This document shows positions 7,916-10,673 of a stretch of DNA of 10,673 nucleotides, one piece after another. Position 1 is the first letter of the stretch. The number at the start of each line of letters is the position of its first letter. The notes under the pieces were generated by a model, which was not told the origin of the DNA, made no database searches, and saw only the letters and a program-made list of their open reading frames with translations. Source of the stretch: Oscillospiraceae bacterium (GTDB lineage: Bacteria; Bacillota; Clostridia; Oscillospirales; Ruminococcaceae); contig JAEDLA010000025.1 of NCBI GenBank assembly GCA_016295545.1, positions 1 through 10,673 of the forward strand. The letters are read 5' to 3'. A program made the position numbers and the translations under genes.

Positions 7916-9580
7916 TCAGGCTTTTTTCAGCATATTGTTTACTGCACTTACCAGTGCCTTTATGGAGGAATTAGTAATATCCGTATTGATTCCTGTTCCC
8001 CAGAAGCTATTTCCGTTACTGTCGATTATCTCAATGTAGGAAACGGCATGAGAAGCAGAGCCGACCTCCAGTGAATGCTGAGTATAGTTGTTTATGCTGT
8101 AGGTAATACCGAGATATGAGCTTAATGCATTGCTTACAGCATCAAGCCTCCCATTACCGCTGTCTGTTGCAACAGCTTTTCTGCCGTTGTATTCCAGTGT
8201 TACAGAAGCCTCAATGCCCTGCTGCTGCTTGAAATGAGCCTCAGTTACCTTGACGGGAGTATCCAGATCCACATAATTATCCTTGAAAATGCCGTAAACC
8301 TCATCAGGGAGCAGCTCTCTGTGCTCATGGTCAGAAACGTCCTTGACCTGATAGCCGAAAACCTCACGCATTTTCTTCGGCAGATTGTAGCCGAACTTAG
8401 TTTCGAGGATATAGCCGATTCCGCCCTTGCCTGACTGGCTGTTTATGCGGATAACATCTGTCTCATAAACTCTGCCCACATCTGTAGGATCAATGGGGAG
8501 ATAGGGCACTGTCCAGTGTTCGCAGTTTTTCTCCTCACGCCACTTCATGCCCTTTGCGATAGCGTCCTGATGAGAACCGCTGAATGCGGCAAAAACAAGC
8601 TTGCCTGAATAAGGACTTCTCTCATTGACCTTCATTCGTGTAAATCTCTCGTAAGCTTCAGTGAGGGCAGGCATATCGGAGAAATCCAGCTTCGGGTCAA
8701 CGCCCTGAGAGTACATATTCATACCCAGTGTGATTATGTCCACATTACCTGTTCTTTCGCCGTTTCCGAAGAGTGTTCCCTCAACTCTGTCGCCGCCGGC
8801 AAGCAGACCGAATTCCGTATCAGCTACGGCACAGCCCCTGTCGTTGTGGGGGTGGAGTGAGATTATAACATTCTCTCTGCTGTGGAGATTCTCGTGGAGA
8901 TACTCTACCTGATTAGCATAAATATGGGGCATAGCCAGTTCAACGGTAACAGGGAGATTGATGATGACCTTGTCATTTTCAGAGGGCTGCCATACATCTA
9001 TAACAGCATTGCAAATCTCCAGAGCAAATTCCGGTTCAGTTCCGGTGAAACTTTCGGGAGAGTACTCAAAGCGGAAATTGCCCTCAGTTTTTTCACGGTA
9101 CTCCTTGCAGAGCTTTGCACCGGTAACAGCAATATCGATAATTTCCTCCTTGCTCTTGCGGAAAACCTGTTCCCTCTGAGCGAGAGAGGTGGAGTTGTAG
9201 AGGTGAACGATTGCGCTTTTTGAGCCTTTCAGAGCCTCAAAGGTCTTGGCAATAATGTGCTCTCTTGACTGTGTGAGCACCTGAATAGTCACATCATCGG
9301 GAATGAGATCCTGTTCAATAAGTGTGCGGCAGAACTCATACTCTGTTTCAGAAGCGGCAGGAAAGCCGATCTCAATTTCCTTAAAGCCGATTTTCACCAG
9401 CAGCTTGAAAAACTCCAGTTTTTCCTCAAGGCTCATGGGAATGATGAGAGCCTGATTGCCGTCTCTCAGGTCAACGCTGCACCAGTCGGGAGCTTTTTCA
9501 ATACAGGTTTTTTTAGTCCAGCTCATTGAAGTAGGGGGAGCTGTAAAGAACTGTTTTGTGTACTTTTCAAAGTTTTTCAT
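7916..9580 (-). CDS. leuA: 2-isopropylmalate synthase (long LeuA2-type)
   Basis: This 554-residue enzyme condenses acetyl-CoA with 2-ketoisovalerate, the committed leucine step. The TIM-barrel metal and active-site motifs are SVDLRDGNQAL (35-45, Asp37, Arg39, Asp40), LHPHNDRG (His243 and His245) and FGNGERTGNVD (271-281). The C-terminal LeuA regulatory domain (about 430-554), with DSGNGRLDAVSNAL near 473-486, is where leucine feedback normally acts. The length and the N-terminal extension before the barrel place it with the long actinobacterial/fungal-like LeuA2 group. The ATG at 9580 has AAAGGAG 7-8 bases upstream. The open frame continues up to 9730, but those codons run through the T-box terminator and cannot be coding. 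It is controlled by the T-box leader just upstream. Confidence 0.97.
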   Translation of the reverse strand: MKNFEKYTKQFFTAPPTSMSWTKKTCIEKAPDWCSVDLRDGNQALIIPMSLEEKLEFFKLLVKIGFKEIEIGFPAASETEYEFCRTLIEQDLIPDDVTIQVLTQSREHIIAKTFEALKGSKSAIVHLYNSTSLAQREQVFRKSKEEIIDIAVTGAKLCKEYREKTEGNFRFEYSPESFTGTEPEFALEICNAVIDVWQPSENDKVIINLPVTVELAMPHIYANQVEYLHENLHSRENVIISLHPHNDRGCAVADTEFGLLAGGDRVEGTLFGNGERTGNVDIITLGMNMYSQGVDPKLDFSDMPALTEAYERFTRMKVNERSPYSGKLVFAAFSGSHQDAIAKGMKWREEKNCEHWTVPYLPIDPTDVGRVYETDVIRINSQSGKGGIGYILETKFGYNLPKKMREVFGYQVKDVSDHEHRELLPDEVYGIFKDNYVDLDTPVKVTEAHFKQQQGIEASVTLEYNGRKAVATDSGNGRLDAVSNALSSYLGITYSINNYTQHSLEVGSASHAVSYIEIIDSNGNSFWGTGINTDITNSSIKALVSAVNNMLKKA

Positions 9581-9620
9581 AAATATCTCCTTTCGATAAG
9601 AGGTGAATGGCGAGGGCAAC

Positions 9621-9657
9621 AAAAAAGTCTCTTTCACGCTAAAGGCATGAAAGAGAC
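9621..9657 (-). terminator. T-box terminator before leuA
   Basis: GTCTCTTTCA and TGAAAGAGAC form a perfect 10-bp stem (9627-9636 and 9648-9657) with an 11-base loop, followed by six U residues. Its 5' arm holds the CUCUU that the antiterminator uses, so the two structures exclude each other. It ends 41 bases before the leuA start. Confidence 0.95.
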
Positions 9658-9905
9658 GAAGAATCAATATAAACTCCGTGGTACCACTCTTATTGGTGCA
9701 AAACAAACTGCACCCACTCATTTGCGTCACAACAACGCATATCTCTGTAACGGGAGAACCCGTTCAAGCCTAATTGCCGAAGCTTTCAGCCGACTGCTCA
9801 GGGAGGAGCTATAGCTGACAGAGCCTTACTGCCTTTCACCGGACGGCAGCTCTCTGGAAAAGCGTGAATCAGCTTTATTTCCCATCAATGCATTTAAGCT
9901 TTAAA
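9621..9905 (-). ncRNA. T-box leader RNA, leucine-type, upstream of leuA
   Basis: The conserved T-box (AGAGTGGTACCACGGAG, 9674-9690) follows a hairpin GGTGCA/TGCACC (stem III, 9695-9714). Stem I can be traced: AGCTGATT (9867-9874) with AGTCGGCT (9788-9795), CAGAG (9852-9856) with CTCTG (9819-9823), then after an AG bulge CTGCC (9845-9849) with GGCAG (9829-9833), capped by a GGTGAAA-type loop. The specifier side reads CTCCTC just before CCTGAG, giving CUC (Leu) at 9803-9805, or at 9806-9808. The acceptor-binding bulge is UGGU (9683-9686), complementary to a tRNA ending ACCA, as expected for tRNA-Leu with discriminator A. AAGAG before the bulge pairs with CUCUU (9651-9655), which belongs to the terminator's 5' arm. 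Uncharged tRNA-Leu should therefore allow read-through into leuA. Confidence 0.93.
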
Positions 9906-9914
9906 TTTACTGTT

Positions 9915-9943
9915 ATTATATCAGAAACTTTTTGATTTGTCAA
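9915..9943 (-). promoter_or_regulatory. Near-consensus sigma-A promoter for the leuA T-box transcript
   Basis: TTGACA (9938-9943) and TATAAT (9915-9920) on the minus strand both match consensus perfectly, with a 17-base spacer. The start would be near 9908, giving a leader of about 330 bases to the leuA ATG. Such a strong promoter fits control at the level of termination. The -35 begins only 27 bp past the preceding gene's stop, and no Rho-independent terminator separates them. Confidence 0.92.
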
Positions 9944-9970
9944 GGCTTTTTCAAAAATTTCCTGAAAAAA

Positions 9971-10645
9971 TTAAGAACGTGGCATTCTTGCTATGATTTT
10001 AGCAGAAAAATCATTGAAATTCTGAGTTTGGAGAATTATTCTTCCGGGACCGGTAAGTCTTGTGATAAAAAGTCCCTCTCCGCCGAGAAAGATATTGCCA
10101 AGTCCCTTGACTGTTTCTATCTCATAATTTACAGAGGTCTCGAAAGCAACAACGTTGCCGGTATCGACCTTTATCACCTCGCCGGGAGCAAGATTGCGCT
10201 CCACCATATCGCCGTCCACTTCGAGGAACGCATAGCCGGAGCCGAAAAGACGCTGGAGAATAAAGCCTTCGCCGCCGAAAAGTCCGGCAGAGAACTTCTT
10301 TGTGAAAGCAACCTTGAGGTCAACGGACTGTTCAGCGCAGAGGAATGCGCCTTTCTGGCAGATAAGCTCGCTTCTGCCGATGTCTACGGGAACGACCTTT
10401 CCGGGAACAGTTGAACCAAAGGCAATTTTTGCACCGTCTCTTGCGGCAGTATAGTTAGCCATGAAAATGGATTCTCCTGTAAACATTCTGCCAAGACTTC
10501 TTGCCAGTCCGCCCCGTGCATTTGTGGACATATTTATGCCCTCAGTCTGCCATATCATTCCGCCGGACTGGGTAAACATTGATTCTCCGGAATTGAGGGT
10601 TACCTCAACAGCCGGTACAGTGTCGCCGATAATTTCGTATTTCAT
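9971..10645 (-). CDS. AIM24 / TIGR00266 family protein, function unknown
   Basis: A 224-residue protein of the beta-rich AIM24 family (TIGR00266), widespread in bacteria and of unsettled function; the eukaryotic namesake is a mitochondrial protein. Typical features are the opening MKYEIIGDTVPAVEVTL, GESMFTQSGGMIW near 20-32, the Gly-rich RGGLARSLGRMFTGESIFMANY (about 44-65), and the late GGEGLFITRLTGPGRIILQTQ (about 187-207). There is no signal peptide or membrane helix. The ATG at 10645 follows GGAGG by seven bases; the in-frame TTG at 10660 lies within that site and is rejected. It is on the same strand as leuA but has no obvious pathway link, and the strong promoter after it suggests a separate transcription unit. 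Confidence 0.85.
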   Translation of the reverse strand: MKYEIIGDTVPAVEVTLNSGESMFTQSGGMIWQTEGINMSTNARGGLARSLGRMFTGESIFMANYTAARDGAKIAFGSTVPGKVVPVDIGRSELICQKGAFLCAEQSVDLKVAFTKKFSAGLFGGEGFILQRLFGSGYAFLEVDGDMVERNLAPGEVIKVDTGNVVAFETSVNYEIETVKGLGNIFLGGEGLFITRLTGPGRIILQTQNFNDFSAKIIARMPRS

Positions 10646-10673
10646 AGTAAAATCCTCCAATAATAATTTTATG

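Noticed and set aside
9581..9730. N-terminal extension of leuA by 50 codons to position 9730
   Set aside because: The extension translates straight through the T-box and the terminator hairpin. It has no family similarity, and the ATG at 9580 has a clear AAAGGAG box and the family N-terminus.
9944..9970. Terminator after the AIM24 gene
   Set aside because: There are T-runs and a weak TTTTTCA/TGAAAAA pairing, but it has no GC and overlaps the leuA promoter region, so I do not call one.
9932..10414. 160-codon open frame on the plus strand opposite the AIM24 gene
   Set aside because: It lies antisense to a clear family protein, crosses the leuA promoter, and has no recognisable domain or ribosome site. 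It is a shadow of the minus-strand codon pattern. The same holds for the other plus-strand frames opposite ilvD, ilvC, ilvB and leuA.

Overview
This window is a branched-chain amino acid (Ile/Val/Leu) biosynthesis locus, read almost entirely from the minus strand. I infer an anaerobic, low-GC Gram-positive bacterium of the Clostridia, most like Ruminococcus and relatives. The grounds are strong AGGAG-type ribosome binding sites, a T-box leader, the long LeuA2-type isopropylmalate synthase, the archaeal-type split LeuC/LeuD, and a dihydroxy-acid dehydratase of the oxygen-labile E. coli type. The genus is an inference from general resemblance, not from a search.

In transcription order (right to left) the window holds: an AIM24/TIGR00266-family protein (9971-10645); a near-consensus promoter and a leucine T-box leader with its terminator (about 9621-9943); leuA (7916-9580); a 425-bp control region (7490-7915); ilvB (5756-7489); ilvN (5242-5745); ilvC (4109-5146); a 333-bp intergenic region with two hairpins and a 160-bp palindromic repeat (3776-4108); ilvD (2114-3775); a small predicted membrane protein (1883-2068); leuC (569-1834); leuD (75-569); and the first codons of leuB (1-40). 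Together they supply acetolactate synthase (IlvBN), ketol-acid reductoisomerase (IlvC) and dihydroxy-acid dehydratase (IlvD) for Ile and Val. LeuA, LeuCD and LeuB form the branch from 2-ketoisovalerate to leucine. Only the branched-chain aminotransferase is not seen.

The most interesting part is the control region before ilvB. It encodes a 37-residue peptide with its own promoter and Shine-Dalgarno sequence. Eleven of residues 4-20 are Ile or Val. A Rho-independent terminator follows, then ilvB. The RNA can form mutually exclusive pairings that fit a classical ribosome-mediated attenuator, the type known from enterobacterial ilvB and ilvGMEDA. This seems unusual for Firmicutes, where T-boxes and CodY usually do the job. 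The same locus also has a T-box on leuA whose candidate specifier is CUC (Leu). Leucine would thus be sensed through tRNA at leuA, and Ile/Val through translation of a leader peptide at ilvB.

Other points worth a second look are a Cys/Gly/Ser-rich insertion in IlvB, a MITE-like palindrome with 16-bp terminal inverted repeats between ilvC and ilvD, and the unidentified small membrane protein between ilvD and leuC.
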